Below, in pieces: positions 17,365-26,628 of a stretch of 53,931 bases of DNA. Position 1 is the stretch's first letter; each line of letters starts with the position of its first letter. Origin of the DNA: Alphaproteobacteria bacterium. Its GTDB lineage: Bacteria; Pseudomonadota; Alphaproteobacteria; Puniceispirillales; Puniceispirillaceae. The notes beneath the pieces are model-generated. The model did not search any database. It saw nothing but the letters and a program-made list of their open reading frames with translations, and was not told where the DNA came from. The stretch spans positions 1 through 53,931 of the forward strand of contig JABJAN010000036.1 of NCBI GenBank assembly GCA_018666135.1, in the 5' to 3' direction. A program made the position numbers and the translations under genes.

Positions 17365-18695
17365 AGCTATCGATTACTAACTCTAGCAAACAAACTATAT
17401 TTTTATTCCTATGTATGGGTGCGGCACTTTTATTTGTTGGTTTTTTCCAAAGCTGGAATTTAATGCTGGCAATACTCAACTTATGTTTAATTTCTGCAAT
17501 AATGGCATTGGGGGTGAATCTCCAATGGGGATATGCAGGATTATTTAATGCAGGCATCATGGGGTTTGCGGCACTTGGGGGGTTGGCAGCAATGCTTGTT
17601 TCTAAGTCACCAATAGCGGGTGCATGGCAAGCAGGTGGCATGGGTGTTTTACTTGGCCTAGTTGTTTTAATTATAACTGGGATATTAGTGTATCTTATAT
17701 GGACCAGATATGCTCATAAAGGCAGGGTTCGGTTTTGGTATGTTGTTATAATAGCGGTGGCAGGCTATGTTTTCTCACGTTATTTTTTGGATCCTGCAAT
17801 TCTTCGAATTGAGGCTTTTGAGCCATCTTCTTCAGGCTATCTGGGGGGTGCTGGCTTGCCTGTTTTGTTCTCATGGATTATTGGCGGAATACTAGCAGCA
17901 TCAGTTGCCTTTTTTATAGGTAAGATCACACTTGGATTGCGTTCAGACTATCTTGCAATAGCAACTTTAGGCATATCAGAAATTGTTATTTTTATTTTTA
18001 AGAATGAAGACTGGTTAACCAGAGGTGTTAAAAATGTAACAGGTATTCCAAGACCAGTTCCGTATGAAATTGACCTGCAGTCAACTCTTTGGTTTCAAGA
18101 TACAACCCAGCTAATTGGCTTAGACCTTATCCAAACATCAAGTATATTTGTAAAATTATGTTATACAGGGTTATTTCTAAGCGTGCTTCTTGCTCTTTTA
18201 TGGCTATGTCAACGAGCACTGAATTCACCTTGGGGCAGAATGATGCGAGCCATTCGTGATAATGAAACTGCGGCAAGTGCAATGGGTAAAAATGTTACCT
18301 CAAGTCACCTGCAAATTTTCGTTATAGGTTCTGCGATTGTTGGAATCGCTGGCGCTATGCTGGTTACGCTAGATGGTCAATTTAATCCATCTGTATATCA
18401 TCCACTTCGATTTACATTTCTAATATGGGTGATGGTTATTGTAGGCGGCTCTGGAAATAATTTTGGCGCAATTCTTGGTGGGTTTATCGTCTGGTTCTTC
18501 TGGATTGAAGCTGAAACAATTGGAAATATGTTGGTGTATATCTTAACGCTTCCTTTGGCTGAAGGGTCTGCCATAAAAAACCATTTTATAAACACTGCGC
18601 CGCAATTGCGATTATTAATTATGGGGCTTGTACTATTGTTGTTTTTAAGGTTTTCCCCACGGGGATTAATACCAGAGCGTACGCCCCATAAATAA
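17361..18695 (+). CDS. livM: Branched-chain amino acid ABC transporter permease, LivM type
   Basis: A 444-residue permease, on the long side for LivM (many are 310-430). It has about ten membrane segments, the NLQWGYAGLFNAGIMGFAALGG motif split over two helices, LRSDYLAIATLGISEI and the RAIRDNETAASAMGKN cytoplasmic coupling loop. Extra length comes mainly from residues about 90-160, which carry two additional hydrophobic stretches and a polar loop. It is the last gene of the transporter operon. Confidence 0.92.
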   Translation: MKLSITNSSKQTIFLFLCMGAALLFVGFFQSWNLMLAILNLCLISAIMALGVNLQWGYAGLFNAGIMGFAALGGLAAMLVSKSPIAGAWQAGGMGVLLGLVVLIITGILVYLIWTRYAHKGRVRFWYVVIIAVAGYVFSRYFLDPAILRIEAFEPSSSGYLGGAGLPVLFSWIIGGILAASVAFFIGKITLGLRSDYLAIATLGISEIVIFIFKNEDWLTRGVKNVTGIPRPVPYEIDLQSTLWFQDTTQLIGLDLIQTSSIFVKLCYTGLFLSVLLALLWLCQRALNSPWGRMMRAIRDNETAASAMGKNVTSSHLQIFVIGSAIVGIAGAMLVTLDGQFNPSVYHPLRFTFLIWVMVIVGGSGNNFGAILGGFIVWFFWIEAETIGNMLVYILTLPLAEGSAIKNHFINTAPQLRLLIMGLVLLLFLRFSPRGLIPERTPHK

Positions 18696-18726
18696 GGGAA
18701 ATATTCGCTTTTATTGATTTACTGAC

Positions 18727-18764
18727 AAAAATGGCCTACTACGGTGCTGGAAACCTCCATTTTT
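18727..18764 (+). terminator. Possible weak terminator after livM
   Basis: AAAAATGG and CCATTTTT form an 8-bp inverted repeat with a 22-base loop, ending in five T. The stem is AT-rich and the loop long, so this is only a candidate between livM and pyk. Confidence 0.25.
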
Positions 18765-18784
18765 AATATAGAAAATTAGTATTC

Positions 18785-20212
18785 ATGAATTCTTACAAAG
18801 AAACCAAGAAGCATTTTCGAGCAACCAAAATTCTGGCTACATTGGGATCTGCTAGCAATGATATGGACCAAATATCAAGTCTGGTTGAGGCTGGTGTTAA
18901 TATTTTCAGAATGAACTTCAGTCACGGAACACATGAAGAACATCTGCTAAGAATACAGATGGTAAGAGAGATAGAAAAAGCACGTTCAATACCCATTGGT
19001 ATATTAGCAGATATGCAAGGTCCTAAATATCGAGTTGGCGAGGTTGCTGAGGGGACTTCATTAGTCGAAGGAGCTTCGATTCAGTTTGATCAAACAAATA
19101 AAATTGGTAATTCTGAAAGACTCCCTCTGCCGCATTCAGAAATTTTCAAAGCACTTTATCCAGGTGCTAGGGTGCTGATGGATGATGGTAAATTAGAGCT
19201 AATTGTAAAATCTCTGACAGATACAACATTTGTAGCAGAGGTGAAAACAGGTGGGGCTGTATCAAGCCGAAAGGGAGTTAATCTGCCAGATATAAAATTG
19301 GATACAGATGCTCTTACTGAAAAGGACCTAATAGATCTTGAGTTTGCTTTAAATAATGGGGCTGATTGGATTGCTTTGTCTTTCGTGCAGTCAGTATCAG
19401 ATGTTTTGGAAGCAAAAGTAAAAATAGCTGGTAGAGCGCAATTAATGGCGAAAATAGAAAAGCCTGCCGCTCTTGATGAAATTGAAGATATCATTAATGC
19501 AGCAGATGCAATTATGATAGCAAGAGGAGATTTAGGAGTTGAATTAGATGCAGCAGAAGTGCCAGCTGTACAAAAAAAATTGATTTATCAATGCAGGAGA
19601 GTTGGTAAACCAGTTGTAGTGGCAACTCAAATGCTTGAATCAATGATAAGCAGCCCCACGCCAACAAGAGCAGAAGCAACAGATGTTGCAGGGGCAGTAT
19701 TTGATGGGGCAGATGCCGTTATGTTATCTGCTGAAACGGCGATTGGGGCTTATCCTGTAATAGCTGTTGAAACGATGGCTCGTATTTTGATTTCTGCAGA
19801 AACGCATATAAAAACATTTCCATTTGATGGGCCAGCCCCATTAACAGTTGAGCCATCTATATATCATGCTGTTGCTAAGGCGGCAGTTGAACTTGCGCAA
19901 ACAATAGAGGCAAAAGTAATAATCGCCTATTCTACCTCTGGAAACACGGCTGTTAGAATTGCAAGGGAGAGACCGTTAATTCCTCTGTTCGTTTCAACAG
20001 TTGAATTGAATATACAAAGGCGGCTATCAATCTTATATGGTGCTATAACAAGCTGCCAATCAGAGACTGATTATGAAGCGGCGCTTTTACTTACTAAACA
20101 AATGCTCCAAAAGGCGGATATTGTTCGTAAAAATGATGCTATTGTTGTTGTTGCTGGGTTTCCATTTGGACTTTCTGGAAGTACCAATTCTATTCGCGTA
20201 GAACATATTTAA
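18785..20212 (+). CDS. pyk: Pyruvate kinase
   Basis: A 475-residue glycolytic enzyme converting phosphoenolpyruvate and ADP to pyruvate and ATP. Visible motifs are ILATLGSAS and FRMNFSHGTHEEH in the A domain, the B domain from about residue 75 to 160, and the active-site LMAKIEKPAALDEI (catalytic lysine). MIARGDLGVEL and the VATQMLESMISSPTPTRAE signature follow. The C-terminal allosteric domain is present with SGNTAVRIARERP. It stands alone between the transporter operon and a convergent TPR gene, 18 bases from it. Confidence 0.97.
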   Translation: MNSYKETKKHFRATKILATLGSASNDMDQISSLVEAGVNIFRMNFSHGTHEEHLLRIQMVREIEKARSIPIGILADMQGPKYRVGEVAEGTSLVEGASIQFDQTNKIGNSERLPLPHSEIFKALYPGARVLMDDGKLELIVKSLTDTTFVAEVKTGGAVSSRKGVNLPDIKLDTDALTEKDLIDLEFALNNGADWIALSFVQSVSDVLEAKVKIAGRAQLMAKIEKPAALDEIEDIINAADAIMIARGDLGVELDAAEVPAVQKKLIYQCRRVGKPVVVATQMLESMISSPTPTRAEATDVAGAVFDGADAVMLSAETAIGAYPVIAVETMARILISAETHIKTFPFDGPAPLTVEPSIYHAVAKAAVELAQTIEAKVIIAYSTSGNTAVRIARERPLIPLFVSTVELNIQRRLSILYGAITSCQSETDYEAALLLTKQMLQKADIVRKNDAIVVVAGFPFGLSGSTNSIRVEHI

Positions 20213-20230
20213 AAATAGCCTATATAAAGC

Positions 20231-20830
20231 TTAGGTTGCTATGCCCTTAAGCTGTTCTTCTAATCGGCTCATTGCTTGTTTCACATCTTGTAGATGTGGG
20301 TTAATCAAAGCTGCACGGCGATAGGCTTCAAGTGCTGCTTTTGGATTACCAAGATGTACTTCGATCATTCCAAGACCAGCAAGAGCTCCAAAATGGTTAT
20401 TTTCAAGAATTAAAGTTTGTGCAATATCATATTTCGCTTTTTCAAATTCACCCATAAAAAATAACACGGTTGCGCGTTTGTTCCATGCTTCTGCAAATTT
20501 TTCATCTTGATCTATCAAATACGTAAAAACAGCATTTGCAGCAACAAGTTGACCAGACTGCATTAGCTCAATTCCCATCTGCATTTGTTGGGTTAATGCA
20601 GGATCAATGTAATGCTTTGTCCAAATTTGCCAAATTTCATTAGATATTTCTTCGCCTACTTCTGGTGACTCTGCTGATTTTAATTCTGCAAATAAATTAA
20701 CTAATGATGAGTCTCGCTGGTCGGCTTTAATTGAATAGGCTGGCATCATAGCAGCTAGAACCAAAATAGCTGCAACCAGCAAGCCCCAACGCATGTTTTG
20801 GCTAAATAGATTATGATTTAATAACTTCAT
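20231..20830 (-). CDS. Membrane-anchored or secreted TPR protein
   Basis: A 199-residue protein with an N-terminal hydrophobic segment at about 12-33 (signal peptide ending near the AYSIKA region, or an anchor) followed by about three tetratricopeptide repeats. AEAWNKRATVLFFMGEFEKA and GALAGLGMIEVHLGNPKAAL are clear repeat cores. It is probably periplasmic and protein-binding; the partner is unknown. The start at 20830 is chosen because the upstream frame is unlike a signal sequence and overlaps the rhodanese gene; no good ribosome-binding site is visible. It lies 85 bases downstream of the rhodanese gene on the same strand. Confidence 0.8.
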   Translation of the reverse strand: MKLLNHNLFSQNMRWGLLVAAILVLAAMMPAYSIKADQRDSSLVNLFAELKSAESPEVGEEISNEIWQIWTKHYIDPALTQQMQMGIELMQSGQLVAANAVFTYLIDQDEKFAEAWNKRATVLFFMGEFEKAKYDIAQTLILENNHFGALAGLGMIEVHLGNPKAALEAYRRAALINPHLQDVKQAMSRLEEQLKGIAT

Positions 20831-20915
20831 AGAAATAAAATGAGCTAATTTTTTTAAAAAACAAGAAGTCAGCCTAAAATTATTATTGGTTATTTTGATT
20901 TTTGTTTTCTGATAC

Positions 20916-21317
20916 TTATTTATGCCATGGCAAATCATGGAATTGCCACCCGTCAATAGTCGCTCTATTGCCTTGATTATCTGGATTTCCTTCAAATCCT
21001 TCTGCAACATTTGTTACATCAACAAACCCAGTGTTCAGAAGCATTTGGCAAGCAGAAGCGGAGCGAGCGCCTGACCTGCATATTAAATATACAGGTGTAT
21101 TTGCTTCTGCATATTTGGATACTTCTTCAACAAATATTGGATTAACAGATTGGTCTTCTCGAAGTAGCTCAATTTTAACCAAAGATTTATTGAGTTCCGA
21201 TAAGTTAGGAACACCAATTATAGCCCATTCTTTTTCTGTACGGCAGTCTATTAAAATGGCTTCTTTTGTATCTTTTAAATTTTGATAAGCTATTGGTGGT
21301 GATACCTCTTTAAACAT
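20916..21317 (-). CDS. Rhodanese-like domain protein
   Basis: A 133-residue single-domain rhodanese with LIDCRTEKEWAIIGVP (substrate-side motif) and the active-site loop C80-R-S-G-A-R-S, in which C80 would carry the persulfide. It is probably a cytosolic sulfurtransferase. The C-terminal NRATIDGWQFHDLPWH ending is typical of an alphaproteobacterial subgroup. It is divergent from acuI with 137 bases between them; the next gene on its strand is the TPR protein. Confidence 0.93.
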   Translation of the reverse strand: MFKEVSPPIAYQNLKDTKEAILIDCRTEKEWAIIGVPNLSELNKSLVKIELLREDQSVNPIFVEEVSKYAEANTPVYLICRSGARSASACQMLLNTGFVDVTNVAEGFEGNPDNQGNRATIDGWQFHDLPWHK

Positions 21318-21379
21318 TTGTTTTCTCCGTATTTTAGATAAAAGTTAAAAAATTAGGCAGTTGAAGAATAAATTTACTA

Positions 21380-21409
21380 TTGCCTGAATGATTAACTTGA
21401 AACTATAAT
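21380..21409 (+). promoter_or_regulatory. Sigma-70-type promoter for acuI
   Basis: TTGCCT at 21380-21385 and a perfect TATAAT at 21404-21409 are 18 bases apart. This lies 45 bases upstream of the acuI ATG, which has an AAGGAA ribosome-binding site at 21441-21446. Confidence 0.55.
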
Positions 21410-21454
21410 TTTTGGTCCGCAAAGATAGCAGGATTTTAAAAAGGAATATAGCCC

Positions 21455-22456
21455 ATGTTTAAAGCAATTATTGTAAAAAAAGCAGAAGATGAGACAATTT
21501 ATGCAGAACTGTCAGATGTGGATGAGTCGCAATTGCCTTCTGAGGGCAATGTAACAGTTGAAGTTCATTTCTCAGACGTGAATTTTAAAGACGGATTGTG
21601 CCTTACTGGCAAAGGAAGATTGGTGCGCGAATATCCGCACATACCAGGGATTGATTTTTCTGGCATTGTGCTTGAGAGTGATGATTCTCGGTTTAAGCCA
21701 GGCGATAAAGTAATCAATACTGGTTGGCGTGTCGGAGAGATTTGGTTTGGTGGATATAGCCAAAAAGCTAAAGTAAAAGGGGATTGGCTAGTGCCTTTGC
21801 CAGAGGGTATGTCATTGCAAGCATCAATGGCAATTGGAACGGCAGGACTTAGCTCTATGCTTGGCATAGTTGAGCTAGAAGATCATGGTCTTATACCAGA
21901 GGCTGGCCCTGTTTTAGTAACAGGTGCTTCTGGCGGTGTTGGCTCTATTGCTGTGGCAATTTTGGCATCTCTTGGATATGAAGTGGCTGCTGTAACTGGA
22001 AATGTTGAAAAGAACACGCCTTTTCTTAAACATTTAGGAGCAACCAGTATTATAGATCGTCACACATTGAGTGAGCCAACAAATAAGGTTTTAGAGTCAG
22101 CAGTTTGGTCTGGATGTATTGATTCTGTAGGCGGTGTTATGCTGGCACGTATCCTGGCTCAGATGAAACCAGAGGCTACTGTTGCGGCTATAGGGAATGC
22201 TGGGGATTCATCTCTTCCAGCCTCAGTAATTCCTTTTTTGCTCAGAGGCATAAAATTAATTGGTATTGATTCTGCAAGCAAAGAGACTCCTAAACGCATT
22301 CGTGCATGGCAGCGTTTGTCAACCGACCTGCCAACTGAAAAACTTGATTCCATAAGCACTGAAATTCCGTTGTCAGCTGTTATTCAGGCAGGACAGGATA
22401 TTCTTGTCGGGAAAACATCTGGCAGGTTAGTTGTCAATGTGAAGGAAGCTAAATAG
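21455..22456 (+). CDS. acuI: Acrylyl-CoA reductase (NADPH), AcuI/YhdH family
   Basis: A 333-residue zinc-free medium-chain reductase of the YhdH/AcuI family. The start MFKAIIVKK, the DVNFKDGLCLTGKG segment (about 41-54), HIPGIDFSG, GWRVGE and the NADPH loop GASGGVGS at 157-164 match this family closely. AcuI reduces acryloyl-CoA to propionyl-CoA and protects marine Alphaproteobacteria from acrylate made from DMSP. No DMSP lyase or propionate gene is visible here, so the pathway link is inferred from the family. It appears monocistronic, convergent with hpt. Confidence 0.88.
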   Translation: MFKAIIVKKAEDETIYAELSDVDESQLPSEGNVTVEVHFSDVNFKDGLCLTGKGRLVREYPHIPGIDFSGIVLESDDSRFKPGDKVINTGWRVGEIWFGGYSQKAKVKGDWLVPLPEGMSLQASMAIGTAGLSSMLGIVELEDHGLIPEAGPVLVTGASGGVGSIAVAILASLGYEVAAVTGNVEKNTPFLKHLGATSIIDRHTLSEPTNKVLESAVWSGCIDSVGGVMLARILAQMKPEATVAAIGNAGDSSLPASVIPFLLRGIKLIGIDSASKETPKRIRAWQRLSTDLPTEKLDSISTEIPLSAVIQAGQDILVGKTSGRLVVNVKEAK

Positions 22457-22517
22457 GTCTATTAATAGAATAGCGTAAGGATATTTGGCTAATAAGATTT
22501 AGCGCTTGTTGACGGCG

Positions 22518-23060
22518 TTAGGGGGTTTTGACAATGGCAATATGCTGCAAATTTCGGCCCTGCTGAGCATAGTCTATTCCGTATCCAATTACGAATTCGT
22601 CAGGTATGTCAAAACCAACCCAGTCAATATCAACATCCACCTCTCTTCGTGAGGGTTTGTTTAATAATGTGCAAATTTTAAGTGATTTTGGTTTTCTAGT
22701 TTCAAGTAAACATATTACCTGAGACAAAGTGTACCCAGTATCAATGATATCTTCTATGATCAAAACGTCGCGGTCATTAAGGTCTGTTTCAACATCCTTT
22801 AAAATACGCAATTGTCCAGATGATTTCATTTTATTGTCATAGCTTGTCACTGTCATAAAATCTACCTCAACTGGTAAATCAAGGCATCTTACTAAATCAG
22901 CTGTAAATACAAAAGAGCCTCGCAATAAGCCTATTACTACAAGTTGATTTGTGTGCTGATAGCTATTACTTATCTGTTCTGATAATTTGTTTATTCTAGA
23001 GGCTATTTCAGCCTCGGTTATCAAAATTTCAAGTTTTTCACCTGTAATAAGAACAGCCAT
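22518..23060 (-). CDS. hpt: Hypoxanthine phosphoribosyltransferase
   Basis: A 180-residue type I phosphoribosyltransferase for purine salvage, making IMP/GMP from the base and PRPP. The PRPP-binding motif is VLIIEDIIDTGYT with E103 and D104 preceding the DTG turn. The LLRGSFVFTADL loop near 45-56 and the purine-contact WVGFDIPDEFVIGYGIDYAQ-type ending are typical of Hpt. It is divergent from the beta-hydroxyacid dehydrogenase gene across 175 bases. Confidence 0.94.
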   Translation of the reverse strand: MAVLITGEKLEILITEAEIASRINKLSEQISNSYQHTNQLVVIGLLRGSFVFTADLVRCLDLPVEVDFMTVTSYDNKMKSSGQLRILKDVETDLNDRDVLIIEDIIDTGYTLSQVICLLETRKPKSLKICTLLNKPSRREVDVDIDWVGFDIPDEFVIGYGIDYAQQGRNLQHIAIVKTP

Positions 23061-23235
23061 TATTCTCTACTTATATTTTAATTAATCGGCAGGTTTATGT
23101 TAGCCTGTTTTTAGGATAAAAACCAGTAAGAACAATTCTAGATTGGCAAATGTTTTTAACCAGACTAATCTTGTGAATGCAGGTTGAAAAATAGAAAAAA
23201 TCCAGAATTTATCATAAAAATGAAAGAGATAGTAA

Positions 23236-24105
23236 ATGGCAAAATTGGCTTTTCTTGGTTTGGGAGTAATGGGATTTCCGATGGCGCGTCATCTGGTTGA
23301 AACTGGACATGATGTTACGGTTTATAACCGCACCAGCGCAAAGGCCAAGAAATTTGCAGCAGAGTTTAAATCCCAAATGGCGGATAGTCCTGGCGAAGCA
23401 GCCATTGGCGCTGATATTGTGTTTGCGTGTGTTGGCGATGACCCAGATATCAAGCAGATTACCATTGGTGAGAGGGGGGCTTTTGCAGCAATGAAGCCTA
23501 ATAGTATTCTTGTAGATCATACAACTGCCTCTGCCAAGGTTGCGCGTGAATTAGCAGACGCGGCTAATGAAAAGAATTTATATTTCATAGATGCACCTGT
23601 ATCTGGCGGTCAATTAGGAGCCGAGAATGGAAAACTTACGATAATGTGTGGTGGGCAAAAAGAGATTTTTGAGAAAGCCCAACCAATTATGGCATGCTAT
23701 GGTGCCAAGATTACTTGGATGGGCCCAGCTGGCTCTGGGCAGCTAACAAAAATGGTTAATCAAATCTGCATAGCAGGGCTTCTTCAAGGACTTTCAGAAG
23801 CGCTGAATTTTGGTCAGAAGGCGGGTCTGGAAATGGAACGTGCTTTAGACGTAATTGCAGGTGGCGCTGCTCAATCTTGGCAAATGGAAAACCGAGGCAC
23901 AACCATGCTTGCAAACGAGTTTGATTTTGGCTTTGCTGTGGATTGGATGCGGAAAGATTTAAACATATGTATCGAAGAAGCTGCGAAAAATGGCGCTGAG
24001 TTGCCGATTACCGCCATTATATCACAATTATATGGGCGTTTATCTAATCAAGGATTTGGAAGGAATGATACCTCTTCTCTAATTCGTTTGCTAAAAGAGA
24101 GGTGA
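23236..24105 (+). CDS. Beta-hydroxyacid dehydrogenase (3-hydroxyisobutyrate dehydrogenase family)
   Basis: A 289-residue NAD(P)-dependent enzyme. The Rossmann loop GLGVMGFPMA (8-17), the substrate-binding DAPVSGGQLGAENG signature (119-132) and the catalytic lysine K172 in GQLTKMVNQ are all present. The family covers 3-hydroxyisobutyrate, tartronate semialdehyde and glyoxylate/succinic semialdehyde reductases; NRTSAKA after the second strand suggests NADP preference. A reductase acting on small semialdehydes is most likely, but the substrate is not decided. It stands alone, with a probable promoter in the preceding 175-base divergent region. Confidence 0.88.
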   Translation: MAKLAFLGLGVMGFPMARHLVETGHDVTVYNRTSAKAKKFAAEFKSQMADSPGEAAIGADIVFACVGDDPDIKQITIGERGAFAAMKPNSILVDHTTASAKVARELADAANEKNLYFIDAPVSGGQLGAENGKLTIMCGGQKEIFEKAQPIMACYGAKITWMGPAGSGQLTKMVNQICIAGLLQGLSEALNFGQKAGLEMERALDVIAGGAAQSWQMENRGTTMLANEFDFGFAVDWMRKDLNICIEEAAKNGAELPITAIISQLYGRLSNQGFGRNDTSSLIRLLKER

Positions 24106-24253
24106 CACCTTTGCGCTATGAGCACACGCATTCCTAATCTATCACCTATATTGCCATATTTTCAGATGTGTTTTTTGAGATAATGAGATATCAATAGGAT
24201 ATTTTGTGATGCTTCATGATACCAACAAAGCAGAGATATATTTAAGGAACTAA

Positions 24254-25102
24254 ATGCTTGATTTTCTTCTTAGTAATCCTGCTGGGATTACCATAGTGTT
24301 ATTGCTTACAGGTGCTTCTGCTGGGTTTGTTGCAGGTCTTTTAGGGGTTGGTGGCGGCATTATTATGGTGCCTTTGGTTTCTTATATTTTAACGCATACA
24401 CAGCCAGATGTTATTACTAGTATGCATTCTGCTATCGGTACATCTTTAGCTGTTATTATTCCAACCTCTATTTTATCTGCTCGAACGCATATGTCGTTAG
24501 GTAATGTTGATTTTATGGTTGTCCGCAAACTAGCATTATTTGTATTTATTGGGGCATGTGGCGGCGCAATAGTTGCCAGCCAATTAGATAATTCATCTTT
24601 AAAAATTTTATTTGGTTCTTTATGCATAGGATTTGGAGTAATTTTTCTAATTCGTATTTTTATTATTGGTTATGGTCTGCCTAATATTTTTATAAGAGCA
24701 TTAATCGGCGTTATTGTGGGGCTATTATCATCATTAGTGGGTATTGGCGGCGGGTCTTTAATGGTGCCAGCACTTACCTCATTTGGCTGGACTATGCACC
24801 GAGCAGTTGGCACAGCCTCTCTTGTTGGGTTAGTGATTGCCATTCCCGGCATGATAAGTTTTATTTTAATGGGATTGGATGTGCCAGCACGACCTACCTA
24901 TTCTCTTGGATTTGTTTGGCTCCCAGGAGTTATATGTATTGCCTCCACTTCATTTTTTATGGCGGGTGTAGGCGCCAGAACGGCATATAAAACTAATCGT
25001 GAACTACTCCGAAAAATATTTGGTATTGTCTTATCTATTGTTGGAATACGTCTTGTTTATTCAGGATATGTAGCTGGCGGGTTCTCGTTTCTTACTGGAT
25101 AG
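24254..25102 (+). CDS. Sulfite exporter TauE/SafE family permease
   Basis: A 282-residue protein with about eight transmembrane segments in two repeated halves. Each half opens with the family GxGGG motif: GLLGVGGGIIMVPL near 29-42 and SSLVGIGGGSLMVP near 160-173. TauE/SafE proteins export or import sulfur-containing anions and related organic acids. Taurine or DMSP-related sulfur metabolism would be a reasonable context here, but no such operon partner adjoins it. It is convergent with the carbonic-anhydrase-like gene, 17 bases between ends. Confidence 0.9.
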   Translation: MLDFLLSNPAGITIVLLLTGASAGFVAGLLGVGGGIIMVPLVSYILTHTQPDVITSMHSAIGTSLAVIIPTSILSARTHMSLGNVDFMVVRKLALFVFIGACGGAIVASQLDNSSLKILFGSLCIGFGVIFLIRIFIIGYGLPNIFIRALIGVIVGLLSSLVGIGGGSLMVPALTSFGWTMHRAVGTASLVGLVIAIPGMISFILMGLDVPARPTYSLGFVWLPGVICIASTSFFMAGVGARTAYKTNRELLRKIFGIVLSIVGIRLVYSGYVAGGFSFLTG

Positions 25103-25119
25103 AATGGCCAAGGAATCTG

Positions 25120-25710
25120 TTACGGAATTGGTTTGACTGAAAAATGCGAGAAAGGAGCAGCCCCAAGACCTAATTTTGCTGCTTTGCCTACTTCCACATA
25201 TCGTGCGGCAGATGTTTCAATCATTTTGAATTCTTGGCTAGTTAAGTCACGCATTTTTTTTGCAGGTGAGCCTGCCCATAACTCTCCTTTTGGAACCTGT
25301 TTTCCAGGGGTAACAAGAGCGCCAGCTGCCACCATTGCATAGCTATCTACGACTGCCCCATCCATAATTGTCGCACCCATCCCAATAAAACAATAGGAGT
25401 GTAATGTGCAGGCATGAATAATGGCAGAATGACCAATCGTTACATAATCACCGATGCGTGTTGGAAATTTGGCAGAATCAATATGTACAACTGAATTATC
25501 TTGAATATTGGTGCCTTTGCCAATTTGAATATAGTTCGCATCTCCTCTCAGTGTAGTGTGATGCCAAATAGAGCAATCTTCTCCTATCTCAACAGCACCG
25601 ATTATTGCGGCAGATTTTGCAATAAAAGCAGTTGCGTTAATTTTTGGGACCTCACCTAAAAAAGGCTCGATAAATAAATGGTCTGCAAACGGATTATTTT
25701 TAGATGTCAT
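25120..25710 (-). CDS. Gamma-carbonic-anhydrase family (left-handed beta-helix) protein
   Basis: A 196-residue trimeric hexapeptide-repeat protein. Repeats run from about residue 25 to 140, with the metal-ligand-type histidines seen in VTIGHSAIIHACTLHSYCFIGMGATI and the WHHTTLRGD motif before them. Members are reported as gamma-carbonic anhydrases or acyl-carrier-like proteins; activity is often unproven. I chose the ATG at 25710, since upstream in-frame codons add a non-conserved N-terminus. It is convergent with the TauE-like gene and divergent from sodB. Confidence 0.88.
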   Translation of the reverse strand: MTSKNNPFADHLFIEPFLGEVPKINATAFIAKSAAIIGAVEIGEDCSIWHHTTLRGDANYIQIGKGTNIQDNSVVHIDSAKFPTRIGDYVTIGHSAIIHACTLHSYCFIGMGATIMDGAVVDSYAMVAAGALVTPGKQVPKGELWAGSPAKKMRDLTSQEFKMIETSAARYVEVGKAAKLGLGAAPFSHFSVKPIP

Positions 25711-25814
25711 TAAAGCTATGTTCCCGATAAGTTTATTAATCAGCATGAACAAATGATATGATAGCTGAAAAAAATCTCCTATAATAAAATAAATTTATTG
25801 AGAAGGTTTGGCTT

Positions 25815-25843
25815 TTGGCTTTTTTAGCTTAAATAAGTATCAT
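25815..25843 (+). promoter_or_regulatory. Candidate promoter for sodB
   Basis: TTGGCT at 25815-25820 and TATCAT at 25838-25843 are 17 bases apart and 24 bases from the sodB start, leaving a short leader that includes GGAG at 25858-25861. Confidence 0.45.
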
Positions 25844-25867
25844 TGATTAAACTTAATGGAGAATGAC

Positions 25868-26467
25868 ATGGCTTTTCAACTTCCCGAGCTTCCCTATGCA
25901 CATGATGCACTAGCTCAACATGGCATGAGCGCAGAAACGCTTGAATATCATCATGACTTACATCACAAGGCGTATGTCGATAATGGAAATAAATTGATTG
26001 CAGGCACAAAATGGGAAACAGAATCACTTGAATCTGTCATTACAGGTACATATGAAGCTGGCGCTCTAGCCCAAAATGGTATTTTTAACAATGCTTCACA
26101 GCATTGGAATCATATTCAATTCTGGGAAATGATGGGACCAGGCAATGCATCTATGCCGTCTGAGCTAGAAAAAGCAATTAATGAAAGTTTTGGCAGCGTT
26201 GCTTCATTTAAAGAATCATTTAGCGCAGCTGGCGCAGGTCAGTTTGGTTCTGGATGGTGTTGGCTTGTAAAAGACGCTGATGGAGGATTGCAGGTTACTA
26301 AAACAGAAAACGGCGTAAACCCGCTATGTTTTGGTCAAACAGCTTTGTTAGGATGTGATGTTTGGGAACATTCTTACTATATCGATTTCCGGAATAAACG
26401 TCCTGCATATTTAGCAAATTTTCTGGATAATCTTGTAAATTGGGAGAATGTGGCTAGCCGATTATAG
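25868..26467 (+). CDS. sodB: Superoxide dismutase [Fe]
   Basis: A 199-residue Fe/Mn superoxide dismutase. Metal ligands are H28 (EYHHD), H82 (QHWNH), D164 and H168 (GCDVWEH). Q78, just before the second ligand, sits where Fe-type enzymes keep their second-shell glutamine, so iron is likelier than manganese. There is no signal peptide, so it is cytosolic. I chose the ATG at 25868, with GGAG 6 bases upstream; an ATG four codons earlier would lie on the ribosome-binding site. It is monocistronic with its own promoter and terminator. Confidence 0.96.
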   Translation: MAFQLPELPYAHDALAQHGMSAETLEYHHDLHHKAYVDNGNKLIAGTKWETESLESVITGTYEAGALAQNGIFNNASQHWNHIQFWEMMGPGNASMPSELEKAINESFGSVASFKESFSAAGAGQFGSGWCWLVKDADGGLQVTKTENGVNPLCFGQTALLGCDVWEHSYYIDFRNKRPAYLANFLDNLVNWENVASRL

Positions 26468-26492
26468 GCTTAAGCGAACAAACTCTTTTGAT

Positions 26493-26525
26493 AAAAAGCA
26501 CATTTTTTAAAGTGTGCTTTTTTTT
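26493..26525 (+). terminator. Rho-independent terminator after sodB
   Basis: AAAAAGCACA and TGTGCTTTTT form a 10-bp stem around a 10-base loop, followed by more T residues (26518-26525 is all T). It ends 25-58 bases after the sodB stop codon. Confidence 0.88.
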
Positions 26526-26628
26526 AACATGAACAAGCCATTATTATGTCATGTTTAATGCTTAATTAATATACTTAACCTTATTATTTGATTCTTTAAG
26601 AACTCACTTATGAAGAGAGAATAAAACA

